Source of the DNA: Tigriopus japonicus
Taxonomy: Eukaryota > Arthropoda > Copepoda > Harpacticoida > Harpacticidae
Assembly: GCA_010645155.1 (NCBI GenBank)
Contig: CM021315.1
Coordinates: 10,818,006 to 10,882,005 of the forward strand
Reading direction: 5' to 3'
DNA length: 64,000 bases
Shown here: piece after piece, positions 35,228 through 46,660 of the stretch
Numbering within the stretch: the stretch's first letter is position 1
Layout of the letters: the number at the start of each line of letters is the position of its first letter
Notes under the pieces: generated by a model
Databases searched by the model: none
Seen by the model: the letters and a program-made list of their open reading frames with translations, nothing else
What the model was told of the DNA's origin: nothing
Position numbers and translations under genes: made by a program

Positions 35228-35344
35228 GTACATCTGTTTATAGAGGATGAGATAAAGAACGTTCATGTACATCTGTTTATAGAGGATGAGATAACGAACG
35301 TTCATGTACATCTGTTTATAGAGGATAAGATAACGAACGTTCAT
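35228..35344. repeat. 39-bp minisatellite, exactly three units
   Basis: Three head-to-tail units starting GTACATCTGTTTATAGAGGA and ending GAACGTTCAT, differing at two positions. Because 39 is divisible by three, the minus strand stays open and would read MYMNVRYLILYKQ repeatedly. I do not regard that as a gene. Confidence 0.9.
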
Positions 35345-37919
35345 TAGAGGTATTCATATTTTGATTAGGATTCGGATAATTAGAATTTTGGGTGAAGGAA
35401 AGTACTGTAAATCGAAATTTGACAAACATACATGAGTTGCTAGTTGGCAAACGTGTTCTCTACCTATATGTTCAGACTCTGTAATGGATGTCCAGAAATT
35501 GATTGTAATCAGAACATATATTATTATAATAAATCAGAAAATCAGTTATGTACCCAAAAATATATATCAATATAGGTATGATCATATTCATATTCTTAAA
35601 ATTCCGAAATCCCTTTCATGATTTACAATAACAAGTTTTGAACTTATTTGACTTGGCTTTGGGGTTTGAACTTTTGATTCTTTTTGGTCTTAGAATGAAA
35701 CTATATGGGAGTCAAGCCTGATTTTCGGCCGAGTGTTGCCAAATTGGTACTTGCATATATTTTTGCGTCAAAAAATCCACAACAAGACGTTATGATAAGT
35801 CAAGACAAAAACTTCAAGTCAAAAATTGGCAACACTGAAGGCTTGATTTCCAACACTCGAAAATATGTTTACATTTCTAAACGGCCCCAATATCGAGGGG
35901 AGGACGAAAAAGATGGAAAATCGCAAAAAAGATGCTTTTAATTTAAAGGTATAAAAGTAAGGACGAACGACGTTTCTTGTCAACGAAAAATGGACAATCT
36001 TTTTCTTCTTCTCAATTTGAAATCCAAAAGGTTCTGTTTTTTCACTTGGCATTTTTTTTCTTCTTGACTTTAGATCAAACATTTTTGGATTCGTTGTTTC
36101 ATCTAAAAATACCTTGAAGACCTTGTTTTAGGTGGATCCATATTTAAAAAAAAACGCAAGAAAAATAATTTTCCCCTTGTGAGATTTCTCGAATATACGA
36201 CAAATTGAAAATAAGTTATAAAATCCCCCCCTCCCCTCCAAAAAAACCTGGTTGGTCAAACCAGCTAAAAAGTGTTTTCTAAATTTGTAAGTGGAAATTC
36301 GTTAATTTTTGCTCTATTGAAAACAAATTTTAGGTTAAGACTATTTTGAACAAGATTAAGTTGAAATCAGGAGACGCAGATGTCCACTGAGCCTTTTTAT
36401 GATTAGAGAACTGCCTTTCAAAAAATCAATCCTAAAACCCATTTGAACCAGCAAGGAAGCCAGAGTGGCCGAAAAAAAATGGCCAAAAAGTAAAAAATAA
36501 AATAAAAAAAGAACCGAACACTTGTTAGTTTAAAAATGCTCTGAATTGTTCTATACATGTCTTTTAAGCCACAGCTGATTTATTCATTGTGAGCACATTT
36601 TTTTGGTCACATTGGCAAAGAAAAACACAATGCACAATCTTTCGATTAATGAAAAAGATTTGTAACTTTCGTTGAGGTCCTTCCACAAACAAATTATTCC
36701 AGTGGAACATTGTGTACCCATGTCATGTTCCAGAAACGAAATGACAAAAGCTGAATGGATAACAACAGCTCTTGAATGTTTCTGAGAAGCGTTGTATTTG
36801 ATGAGCTTGCATAGCATGTCAGGTTAGTATACATAGATAAAACCCTCTTTTTACTCCGTCTTTTTATAAAGGTCGTAAAGAGATGCGTTTCACAGACGTT
36901 GAACATGGGTGGTGTAAATCCTCATTTTGTGGTTGTTTTCTGCCACAACAGGAACCCCTTTATGCATCTCTTGGGAACGTGCAAAGCTTTTCAATGAGTT
37001 CTTGTATAACCTTGACAAGGATACAAGAACCAAGAACAACTTTAAAACTGGACCGGAAATAATATTCGGGTTTGCTTCCCGAAACCAAGAGCAAAAATGC
37101 ACAACAAAGAAGCAAGTTTATTTGGGTTGGTTTGCGGATTGTTATAACTGCAACAAGGAAAGGAATTCCTAGCACAAAAAATAATTGTTAAAAGAATGAT
37201 TACTTACAATATTCATATGATTTTTGGTCTGCCAACCGCAGATCTGGACAAACCTGGAACAATTGGTTAATCAGAATGGGTACACTTTTCGTGCAAATAA
37301 AAAACCAAAAATATGCAAATAAAAATGATATGAAAGTTTCATGAAATATTCTTTTTTGGCAATTGATTTGGACCATCAAGATGAAAACAAAACTAAGTGC
37401 ATGCTTATTTCCAGAATGAAAGATCTTTCTTTCAACATTAGATTTCTGGTTAATCTACGTCAAGAAAATTTAAAATACACGAAAATCAATTGTAATTGAT
37501 GGTCTTAATTACACAGAATTGTCAATCTTACATTGAGCAGGTTTATTTTCTGATTTTTGTGAATGGGTCACCAACTTTGATGATTCATTCGTTTCATAGT
37601 ATGTCTTTAGCACTTCAGAACTGCAAAGTAGCCAAGTCATTGCAAAATGGAAAAAACAATACTTTTTCTAATCTTTGAGTAAGTGATCTGTCAGCTTTTC
37701 GAGTAGTTCCTTGCAATTCATGCTTAAAGATAGTATCAATCGAGAAGCAAGGAACTAGAAAAACATGGTCAATTATTTACCCGCAAGTGTTCTCAAAAAA
37801 CATTGGTAGCAATTTGAAAACCCAAAAAGGCATTGGTCCAGCTATTAAGTAAACAAGACTAGAAAATTTATTCCCCACAAGCATTTCAACCCTCGCATTA
37901 GAACTCCCATTTTTTTTTT
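35345..37919. other. unrecognised DNA with scraps of repeats
   Basis: 35732-35836 is bounded by GAGTGTTGCCAAATT and AATTGGCAACACT, another member of the AGTGTTGCCA inverted-repeat group. At 36453-36468, GGAAGCCAGAGTGGCC is identical to the 5' end of the SINE, but the rest is absent. No gene was recognised. Confidence 0.4.
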
Positions 37920-38002
37920 GGGGGGGGGGCGGATTTTTCAATACCACTACAAGGAATGGGATTCCCTGTAAAGAGAGTTAATCATTATTATATTTTCAAT
38001 AA

Positions 38003-38770
38003 TTAATGTTTATATGAAATTTGATCTACCAATGAGTTACTGTTGGCAGATCTATACAACCCCCCTTGTATAGTGGGTTGGTCAGGAATAGTATTTAAGA
38101 ATTTGTCCAATCCTGCCTTAAATGCTGTTAGAGGATCAGCTCCTACATATTCCCGACGAAGATTAATGGGCAACAAATTGAACAATGAAGGAGCCCGATA
38201 AAGAAGAGAGGAGGACTTCATTGTTGGAACTAGCCTTGATTCCTTAGGATTTGGAGGTGCTCTCAGAGTGCACATAAAACCTCGACGATCGCTACAACTG
38301 ATCTCAAAGCCTGGGTTAGGACAGAGCCCATGAATGCTCTTGAAAACATACAGTATCGGATACCTTTCATACCTTCTCTGAGTACTGTACAGCCCTAACT
38401 TCTGGAGCCTCTCCCAATACGAGAGCTCTCTCATTCGTGTGATGTTCCTAGTAAAACATCTTTGGACCTGCTCGACCTTTTGCAAACTTGCTGAACTCAT
38501 TGGAGCCCAAATGGGTGAGGCATATTCAAGATGCGGCTGAACAATCGACTTGTACAGAGTTAGCATCGTAATACTATCTCTGGACTTGAAAGTGCGATAG
38601 ATCCAGCCGCACGTTTGAAATGCCTTACCCACTTTCAACTGGATATGCTCATCAAACTTTCCATCATCTTGGATGACAACTCCCAAATCCCTCATGGACG
38701 AGACCTGCTCAATATCACAACCTCCATTGTCTTTGAGAGGAACATCTAATTTTGACGCCCCATACGTCAT
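38003..38770 (-). pseudogene. LINE polyprotein, C-terminal part
   Basis: Continues the reverse transcriptase in a different frame. It starts at MTYGASKLDVPLKDNGG and runs through the conserved C-terminal region (SYWERLQKLGLYSTQRRYER, YVFKSIHGLCPNP) to the natural stop after LVDQISYKH. Comparison with the copy at 63289, which reads GMKFRTMTYGAS unbroken, shows that a 2-bp deletion near 38780 separates the two frames here. Confidence 0.9.
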
Positions 38771-39671
38771 TGTGGAATTTCATCCCGTTCAATGCCATGT
38801 TACTCTCGCCAACCCAAGAGTAGACTTTCTCCAAGTCATCTACTAAACATTTTGAGTCCTGACCATTCTTTCCACAAACTAATTTTGTATCATCAACATA
38901 TGAAGAAAAACTGGCTTTTGTTTTAAACTTCTGGGGAGGAGCAATAAAGAGAAAAAACAGGACCGGACCTAAAATTGAACCTTGCGGAACACCTGACTTG
39001 ACATCATACATGCCGCTAAAAGATCCTTCGACTTTAACTATTTGCTTCCTCTCGCTTATGAAACTATCAATCCAAGTCAGGACCTTACCCTGGACCCCTA
39101 ACTCTTTGATTTGATCGAGCAAAAGACCAAGATCTACCTTATCGAAGGCCTTGGCAAAGTCAAGATAGACTACATCAACTGACTCATGACTTTCGAGCCC
39201 TTCAATGATTTGCTCAATATGATCAACCAATTGGGTTACTGTACTAAAATGAGCTCGAAACCCATGCTGTCCAGAAGGAATTAAACCATGGACTTCCAAA
39301 TAATCTACAAGCTTGGACTTCATAATCGTCTCAAAAACCTTTGCAACGCTGGAGGTCAGAGAAATGGGTCTATAATTACTAGAGAGTGACTTATCTCTGC
39401 CCTTAAAAATTGGAACGACATGAGCTACTTTTAGAGAGGAGGGAAACTTGCCCTGATCTAAAATGCAACGCATCAAATGGGAGAAAACAGGGGCAAGAAC
39501 CTGTGAACATTTCATCAGAAACTGAGATGTCACACCATCAGGTCCAGGAGAACTCGAGAGCTTTAAGCTCTTGATGGCCTCAAAAGCATCTTGATCTGTG
39601 ACTACCAGATCCTCCAGTCGATTATCCTGACTATCAATGCCAGTCTCATCAAAAACATTGCTAAAAAACAT
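38715..39671 (-). pseudogene. LINE reverse transcriptase, N-terminally truncated and frameshifted
   Basis: Reverse transcriptase of the CR1/L2 type. Blocks in order: SSPGPDGVTS; NYRPISLTSSVAKVFE; QHGFRAHFSTVTQL; VVYLDFAKAFDKVD (first catalytic Asp); GVPQGSILGPVLFFLFI; SYVDDTKLV (catalytic YVDD where most relatives have FADD); SWVGESNMALNG. It would copy LINE RNA into DNA at a nicked target. The frame breaks after GMKF by a 2-bp deletion, and no endonuclease domain precedes it, so it is dead. Confidence 0.93.
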
Positions 39672-39672
39672 A

Positions 39673-40638
39673 GCTAAAAATTGAAAAAAAACTTTGGTAA
39701 TATATAGGAAGAAAACATGCTAATGCCTTGTTATCAACCTTTGTTTGACCTTGCATTGCATTTCCGCAATTTGGCGCCTCTCAAATTGTTCACCAGACAT
39801 TTTAATTGCTCGCGTCTGCATTCTCTGTACAATTTATTGACTTTTATTCTTTCGCAAACGCTCCGTTTTTGTCTGTCATTCTTCAAGTGAAAACAATCCA
39901 GATTTTCAAAGCACTGAAATAGTTGAAGTGTCCAAAAGAGAGTTCATGATTGACATAGAACCTTTGGACATCATAATGGGATTCCATTAACAGTTCACGT
40001 GTCTTTGGCAATCATTTTGAAGTCAAAATTGCCAATCATCGAGACCTTGGTTTTATGGCTTAATGAGTTGATTCCAAGTTTACTAGAACTAGTAGTAATT
40101 GCTTTTGACATCCGGACAAATTCGAATTTTCCCTTCTTCCACTCTTTTGAAATCGAAATTCACTTGAAAGAAAAAAAAATGGTAAGAATGATTTCGAATC
40201 TGTATAACTTTAAATTATTTCATTTATTATAAATGGGGTTCTTATGAGGAGTATGGGAACCAAATTTGACCCAATGAATCTTCATTTAAAAATGTTGTCG
40301 TAAATCATTAACAGTCACAAAGCCATGCCCGTAAAACATAAAAGCGTCATAATCATAAACCATTACTTGAAGACGAGCTTAAATAACACACAATGGAGCT
40401 GATGTTTGTCCTTAAGTATGTTTTTGCAACGCCGGATTTCCATTTCACTGATTGAACCAATATATTTTTTGAAGTGTTCATCTGTTGGTTAATAGAACTC
40501 CGGATTTTGTTGGTTGAGTCATCTTCAAATTTTTGTTGAAAGTGGTTTTTATGATGAAAAAGATGCATCAAAAATAAACATTTAAATATGTTCAAAAAAA
40601 GCAGGCAGTCATGTCTATAAAAGCTCGGGGTCCATATT
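39673..40638. other. unrecognised intergenic DNA
   Basis: No gene, repeat or element end recognised. Confidence 0.5.
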
Positions 40639-40724
40639 TCTCAATTCGTACTTGGAACTTGAAGTCTTTTTAGTAGTATGCTGGTACTTCAAGAATGACT
40701 TCAAGCACCAAGTATGAATTGAGA
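40639..40724. repeat. 86-nt hairpin, pre-miRNA-sized
   Basis: The left arm TCTCAATTCGTACTTGG followed by AACTTGAAGTC pairs with the right arm GACTTCAAGCACC followed by AAGTATGAATTGAGA, 28 bp with about four mismatches around a 30-base loop. The size suits a microRNA precursor, but a small MITE is equally possible. No transcript evidence is available. Confidence 0.5.
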
Positions 40725-40903
40725 CCTCAGTCCCAGATGTTGAAGGCACTGGATCCTAATGCTTAAGAAAAGCAATCGATTCATGGTAATGGTCCTCAAA
40801 TATTAGTTAAACAATCAGGTTATTATTTGCAAATGAAACGCAACAGCTACGTACAGTAGAGTATGCTCCAACGCAGGTCAGCTGATTTAAAATGAGTAGT
40901 GAT

Positions 40904-41020
40904 GGGTTTTGAGTTGGGAGTGTTGCCACTTTTTACTCGAAGTTTATTTGCTATGAAAAAAGGTGAGTTGTTCTAAACTTTTTGACCAAAGACCTAAACA
41001 AGGACCAATATGGCAACACT
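40904..41020. repeat. AGTGTTGCCA inverted-repeat element, copy 1
   Basis: Shares GGGTTTTGAGT, GGGAGTGTTGCCA, TTTTTGACCAAAGACCTAAA, CAAGGA and CAATATGGCAACACT with 53894-53973. AGTGTTGCCA and TGGCAACACT form its inverted ends. Copy 1 has extra bases in the middle. Confidence 0.75.
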
Positions 41021-41355
41021 TGATCTAACTTAATTAACTAACTTGATCTAATTTAACTCGAGGTTCCCCATATCAAGCCACGCCACTGGGTCACATGTTG
41101 ATTTTCAACGTATTAGAAAATGAATACTAGGATATCAAAATCAAAGGTCACATTTGGACGCTTATTTTTTTAAGAGTATTGCAACATCAAATCAGCCCAG
41201 ATGAAGTGGTACATAAATTGGCTCTCTTATTACCATAAACACCCGAAAAAGCTGCTACATTTAAAAAACAGCTGATTACCTCGAAGTATTCTCGAAACTG
41301 TTAATTTGACTTCACTTTGATGTATTTGAGGTGTTTGAATCAGTTCAGTTAAAAT

Positions 41356-41673
41356 TAGTGATGGACCGAAAGGGCTCATAACCGAAACCGAAAGTTTTGG
41401 CCAAAAGAGGGCTTAACCGAAACCGAAACCGAAACCAGCTGACTACAAAATTGTACAAATGCAAAATCTACCTTAAAAATTAAATTGCTCATGTGTTGAA
41501 TGTTGGATAGTCGCAAATTTTGAAAAATCGAGAAACTTAAAATGTCATAGGTTTTTGGACGAAACTTTTTTCGATTTTGTTGTCAAACTCCATCCTTTAT
41601 AGTGCATGTCTGCTTTCGGTTTCGGTAGGCATAACCGAAACCGAAGGCCGAAAGGGCTTTCGGTCCATCACTA
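41356..41673. mobile_element. 318-bp hAT-type MITE
   Basis: Ends TAGTGATGGACCGAAAG and CTTTCGGTCCATCACTA are perfect 17-bp inverted repeats. A perfect 8-bp duplication, GTTAAAAT, flanks it (41348-41355, 41674-41681). Internally, runs of CCGAAA units repeat (ACCGAAACCGAAACC), appearing at both ends in opposite orientations. It has no coding capacity. The hAT assignment rests on duplication length and the TAG terminus. Confidence 0.93.
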
Positions 41674-41681
41674 GTTAAAAT

Positions 41682-42914
41682 CCGATGAGAAAACAGTGTT
41701 TTCTTGACGCTAACAACACATGACAAATTTAAAATGAAAGCATAACTAAGAGGTTCCAATGGAATCCAATTTCATGATTGATTTAACAAGCTCTAAGAGA
41801 GAAAAGTACTGCGCAATCGTTTCAAACGCGTCATTCTACGTCTTTCTTGGAGACCTTGATGTCTAAATATATCTTTTGCAATGTCAGGCAAGCTTTCATT
41901 CGTTTTCCTTTCACAAATTTAATGCTTCCATTTCAAATTAAGACCTCTTCTTAAAATAACGTTTTCATTGGAATCACAAAATCAAAAACATATCTTTTTT
42001 CTTTGGCCTCAAAATGAAAATGATTGATTGTTTGAACCCATATAGAAAACCATTGTGGTTAGTAAACGTTTTCAGTCTCGCATTGCTTTGATAGCCTGAA
42101 ATTCTTATGATTATCAGTCCAAAATGAAGAAGCAAAGGTTTCTCTTTTGATGGTGCATATCCATAAAACTAATTCCAAAGATGAAAGAACGTAAAAAAAT
42201 CCCCATATCCCTGCACCTTTTAGTACAAATTCGAATCAAAACCAGATAGACCCGCTCTTCCAATTTAGAAATTATGGAATCGTGGAACACTCGAGGCTCT
42301 CCATTATCTCTCTCGGTTTCCATCAAGTATTTTTGGGGGGGATTGAATTTCCCCCAAAAAGGCTAGTTCACAAGAAATGTTTTCTTTCTCCCTACCCTAT
42401 CAAATTGCAACAACTTTCATGAGTCTCTTTCTATTTCATGGCATGCGATTGCGGTGACTTTTTCACTAGAAGCTTCTTCCTCAACAGGTCAGGTCAGGTA
42501 CGAATGCAACAATGTGATAGCTATAAAAGCTACAAGGGAAAGCCAAGAGCCACATTAGCTAGTTTAATAAGAAGGACCAGCCGAAAAGTTAGACTGGCGA
42601 GGGTCTCACTAAATTTTAAATGATCTTATCCGTGCACTGCGAAAGCCACCTCTCTCGCTTTCGTTCTTTCTATCTTTCCCTGTGGGGATTAGGACTCCCT
42701 CTTTTCGGCAATCAGCTTGTTTTTTCACGCCAGAATGGTCAAACTGCTAAGTGCATTGTTGGGTTCCGTGAAAGTGCTGCGTACGGTTGAAATCCCCAAT
42801 TGACATAAATATGAACTTCCTGTCGCATTTCAAATGAAAAGAATTGAGTTTCTGAGAGAAAAGATTTAAGTGTACCATAATTTGTCACTGAAAAGGGATG
42901 CAAGGTTCGCACTA
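41682..42914. other. unrecognised intergenic DNA
   Basis: No gene recognised. A short scrap near 42336-42375 (CCCCCAAAAAGGCTAGTTCA) resembles the centre of the CAAG MITE. Confidence 0.4.
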
Positions 42915-43313
42915 GCGACCCTATTATAAAGACTGGCCAACAAAACACATGGAAGCTTGACCAACATGGACTCTTTGTGACGTCTTCCAACAAGCAAAAG
43001 TTCGTAATTAAAGGAAATATTTTCTTATTTGAAACACTTTAACACTTATTAGCTTTTTGGATAGCAAAGTTTGGCGCTGAAAATCCTCAAGACTGTTGCA
43101 TGTGTGTCTTAAGTTTTAACCTTTTATATAAAAAGGGAATCTTAGTGGGGAGTTTAAACAAGCACTTGTTTAACAATCAGGTGACTGACAACTCAGTCAA
43201 CCTGGAAGAAGTACTCTGGCTTGTTAATGAACTTCGTCAGAATTAGCTGAATGTTGATGCTATGCCTTTACCAATCACCAGCACCATGAGCAAGCCAGTC
43301 CTTTTTAGGGTCC
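42915..43313. mobile_element. shorter relative of the hAT-like element at 3538 and 25950
   Basis: The termini GCGACCCT ... AAAGACTGGCC and GCCAGTCC ... AGGGTCCT match the outer ends of the 726-728 bp elements. Internal blocks (GTAATTAAAGGAA, TTAACAATCAGGTGACTGACAA, GCTGAATGTT, CCAATCACCAGC) follow in the same order with deletions. TA flanks both sides, but a full 8-bp duplication could not be resolved, so exact ends may be off by a few bases. Confidence 0.75.
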
Positions 43314-43380
43314 TTAGGTCACTGAAAGAACAACGAAACAATGTTGCCAGATACTTCCAAATCAATAACACTATATTTTT

Positions 43381-43675
43381 TTGCGGATTTTTTAATACCG
43401 TTACAAGGAATGTGATTCCCTGTAAATTGAAGGATTTCTCCCCACAACTTCAATGCGACCCCCAACAGGATTCGAACCTACGCCGTCTGGGGAAGCACTT
43501 ACACTCGGCACTTTTAAGAACGCGCTAATACGCGTGGCCACTCTGGCTTCCTGAAGGATTTCTCCCGACAGCTCCAATCCGACCCCCAACAGGATTCGAA
43601 CCTACGCCGTCTGGGGAAGCACTTACACTCGGCACTTTTAAGAACGCGCTAGTACGTGTGGCCACTCTGGCTTCC
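43381..43675 (-). mobile_element. tRNA-derived SINE with doubled head
   Basis: Read on the minus strand, two tandem units of about 122 bp each begin GGAAGCCAGAGTGGCC (an A-box-like RNA polymerase III promoter) and contain GGTTCGAATCC (a perfect B box), with a long variable arm like a class II (Leu or Ser) tRNA. They are followed by a tail, ACAGGGAATCACATTCCTTG then GGTATTAAAAAATCCGC, and an A-run. The tail matches the LINE 3' end. No complementary acceptor stem is present, so these are not tRNA genes. Confidence 0.9.
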
Positions 43676-44748
43676 TTGAATACTGCCAAACATTTTTTCC
43701 AGCCAAGGCTGCCAAAAATTATCTAAATTACTGCCATTTCCTCTCTTTTTCTCTTTTTTCAGGTAGAAAATTTTCACTTTTGATTCTTTTATGTCTGCCA
43801 TATTCTGCCACTTTAAAAATTTCATTGCCTCAATGTTTTCCATACTGTCATTTCCTGCCACTTCAATATTCACAACAATTGAGTTTCTATAATGCCATTT
43901 TTGCAAAAGTGGCAAGAACTGCCAACTGGCATCGGTGCTTGATGATAGGAAAGAAAATATCAAATGACATGACAATGGAGGATTTTTTTTCAAATGTTCA
44001 CTTTTTTACTCTAAGAATATATGTTTCTTCAGAAATAATAATTCCACCTGAAGCCCCAAATTAGTTGCCAGAGCCTCCTCATTTTTGGGAAACTTGGGGT
44101 GCATTCAATGACCTCCAAAAAAGGACTGACGTCATGAAATCCTTGCACAGTTGTTGATTACAAGCGTCTAAAATAGGCATTATTGCATACGTTTCAACAA
44201 CTTTTGTCCATGTAACTTTTTGGAATGTATTAATCAATGAAATAGCACAAATCAATTTTCTCGTTCTTGTCAAAAAACTGTTTGCTCAAGTGGTGACAAA
44301 ACGATTTAGGAAAGAAAGGTTGATCGCCTGAATTGAGTACAATTTCTTTACAATCTTTATGTGCCCAGTTTATGGAAGGAGATAAGAATCCTTGTTGAAC
44401 ATTTGTGATCTGTTGGTATCTTTACGTTGAGTCAAAAACGTACAGAGAGTGCTTTGTGCTTATTGTCAAACAAGAAATCAATAAAATGCTCATTTCTAGA
44501 AGAAACACAATTCTTACCTTGTTAGATTCAAACCAGAGACTTCCAGTTGATGTCTAGACAAGTTTATTTTGTTGTGAAATGCAAAAAAAGGTTACAGCAA
44601 ATCAAAAACAATTTTCTAAAACCTGTCACAAGCATAAACTTGTAAAAGAGACTATATGAACTGCATCACAACTTTGAGATTCGTTTTATTACCATCTTCC
44701 TTTTCTCTCTTACCCCAACGTGGTCGAAAACTTGTTTTTCAGCCTGCC
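43676..44748. other. unrecognised DNA upstream of alpha-tubulin
   Basis: No gene recognised. Repetition of TGCCA-containing phrases around 43680-43930 (CTGCCA, CTGCCATTT, CTGCCACTT) hints at an old degenerate short repeat. Confidence 0.4.
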
Positions 44749-44755
44749 ATATAAA
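44749..44755 (+). promoter_or_regulatory. possible TATA box of alpha-tubulin
   Basis: ATATAAA in CCATATAAACGC, about 340 bp before the start codon. This would imply a leader of roughly 310 bases. The assignment is by motif only. Confidence 0.25.
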
Positions 44756-45090
44756 CGCAATAAGCAACAGACGCTAAACCAATAAATTGAGGTATCCGAC
44801 ACATCAATAAGTCCAAGGACAAGCCTGAATATCCGAACTCTAGGTAGAGTACTTTGTAATAATGTGGTGACTCATGTACTAGAACTTCTGCCTTGGACCA
44901 AGAGGCTCTCATTCACATGAATAAAAGATTGATTTTCTTCATACCTCTGAATTGGAGAGCCCTGCCTAGCCTTCTCGATCTAAAATCGTTAGTGATAGTC
45001 GGGTCTCCATTCCTTTCGCAAATAAGTCCAATTGAAAGTGTCCTTATCCCTTGTACACACTATCATAATCAACCCACTTATACTGAACAA

Positions 45091-45618
45091 ATGAGGGAAA
45101 TCGTTTCCATCCACGTGGGACAGGCTGGTTGTCAGATCGGGAATGCCTGTTGGGAACTGTATTGTCTGGAACACGGGATCCAACCCGATGGTCTCATTCC
45201 CGACGATGACGATCCCGGGATCATGGAGGACTCGTTCAACACGTTCTTCTCGGAAACCGGTTCCGGCAAACATGTTCCCCGAGCGGTTTTCGTGGATCTG
45301 GAGCCCACCGTTATCGACGAGATTCGAACCGGAACATATCGACAACTCTTCAGTCCCGGTCAGCTATTAACCGGTAAGGAGGATGCGGCCAATAATTACG
45401 CTAGAGGTCACTACACGATTGGGAAGGAGTTTGTGGACATCACCATGGATAAAATTCGGAGACTTACCGAGCAATGTCCCAGTCTTCAAGGCTTCCTGGT
45501 GTTTCATTCGTTTGGAGGTGGAACGGGTTCCGGGTTTACTTCGTTGGTGATGGAAAAGCTCACAGAGACGTATGGCAAGAAATCAAAGCTCAATTTCTCT
45601 ATCTACCCAGCTCCAAGG
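45091..45618 (+). CDS. TUBA: alpha-tubulin, exon 1 (residues 1-176)
   Basis: Alpha-tubulin, the GTP-binding subunit that pairs with beta-tubulin to build microtubules in cytoplasm, spindle and cilia. The exon starts at the canonical [13 protein letters not shown]. It carries the nucleotide-binding N-terminus and the tubulin signature GGGTGSG (142-148). It ends YPAPR before GTGAGC, a phase-0 donor. The frame is open further upstream to 44893, but family alignment fixes the start here. Residue 40, the luminal lysine acetylated in most alpha-tubulins, is Asp ([11 protein letters not shown] in place of the usual PSDKTIGGGDD, same length). The coding part is visibly richer in G+C than the flanks. 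Total protein is 450 aa, the normal length. The divergence suggests a specialised (for example germline or sensory) isotype; that is inference. Confidence 0.97.
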
Positions 45619-46445
45619 GTGAGCATAAAACTAGTGCACTGTAGTAAAAGAGTGCCATCGTCTAGTTATTTTCATGTTGCAACAACTTGCAGATAACATG
45701 ACATGCAAGGATTACTTAAGGACCTCCAATTCCCAACTATTTGTTTGTCCGCACAGGCAGAGGGCGCTTTACGTACTAAGGAAAAGAACAATGTTTCAAT
45801 CTTCCTGTTCATCGCTAGTCAAACAAATCTCTCCCGATGAATAGCTGTCATATGTTTCCTTCAATTTTGGCCTGTCCCTCAATTTTAGGCGCTTTAGTAG
45901 CATATCATCGTTTCCATCTGCAAATCCATGCATCTCAGGGAATCAGAAGCACTTGCAACGCGAAAAAACTAGATGGCGCTCTTTGTGATTGGACTTTATT
46001 TTTACAGTGCACTAAATAAAACCACGTTCTTAAAGAAAAGTTGTAACTTTGCGAGAAGCAAGTGTTTGAAATGAAGAGGCATAAATTATGGATAAACATT
46101 CTCAACCTAAGCATAAAAAGTTGCATGAGGCATGTTTGGGAATATTTTACTTCTTTTACATTCTGTAAGAGGGTTAAAATATTATTCCGTCATGAACAAA
46201 AGTTGGTATCTTGGCAACGAGGATTGATCGGTATAAGTAGAATGGCCTTCGAGAAACTTATCATTCATGAACGAAAGTGGTCGTCGTTAGTTTGAATTGT
46301 TCAAAAACGATGATTCACTTGAAGAGGAAAAAATGCAAGAACAATGAGCGAATCAATCAAAGAGCCACAATAAAAACAACCACTAAATCAATACATAATC
46401 CCGTACTCAACTAAGTTGACACTCAGTTCAGTGGGTCGGTCTAGG

Positions 46446-46452
46446 TATAAAG
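46446..46452 (+). promoter_or_regulatory. possible TATA box inside tubulin intron 1
   Basis: TATAAAG in GGTATAAAGGC, 74 bp before the ATG of the small open frame at 46526. The evidence is motif and spacing only. Confidence 0.2.
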
Positions 46453-46525
46453 GCAATTGAGTGATTGCAACTTTTCCACAGTCGTGTTTCTTATATATTT
46501 TTTAATCTTTTCGTCGAATTCTCGT

Positions 46526-46660
46526 ATGATTGATTCACTCTCAAAAGATTTTTATGGCCAAGGTGAGGTGTTTGATTCAGGAAAGAGGGTGATTGAAAAG
46601 TCACTACAAGGGCCATCGAGATTTGTTGCTGCTATCGTCGCCTCTCTTCTAGCAGGGTGA
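46526..46660 (+). CDS. possible nested 44-codon gene in tubulin intron 1
   Basis: I do not recognise this. The frame begins MIDSLSKDFYGQGEVF and ends with a hydrophobic segment, FVAAIVASLLAG, then TGA. It is preceded by TATAAAG at the right distance for a short leader and followed within 7 bp by AATAAA (46667-46672). The codons look less AT-biased than the surrounding intron. The frame is open upstream of the ATG for 23 more codons with a hydrophobic run, but without another ATG. It could be a real small protein, a decayed exon, or chance; I lean towards uncertain. Confidence 0.2.
   Translation: MIDSLSKDFYGQGEVFDSGKRVIEKSLQGPSRFVAAIVASLLAG

Larger units (their letters stand above)
37920..39672 (-). 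mobile_element. 5'-truncated CR1/L2-like LINE retrotransposon
   Basis: A non-LTR retrotransposon read right to left. It keeps most of the reverse transcriptase, the C-terminal region, a 3' untranslated tail of about 90 bp and a C-run plus A-run at the end. The endonuclease and anything upstream are missing, as with incomplete reverse transcription. The 3' tail includes ACAGGGAATCCCATTCCTTG, which can form a small stem-loop and is shared with both SINEs. Relatives are at 28178-28313 and 63289-64000. Confidence 0.93.

Noticed and set aside
43431..43675. Two tRNA genes on the minus strand (B box GGTTCGAATCC)
   Set aside because: The 5' GGAAGCC has no complementary 3' acceptor strand, the anticodon arm is distorted, and the units are fused to a LINE-like tail. 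They are SINE heads.
44893..45090. N-terminal extension of alpha-tubulin
   Set aside because: The frame is open, but the family always starts at MRE(C/I); the upstream 66 codons look like untranslated leader.
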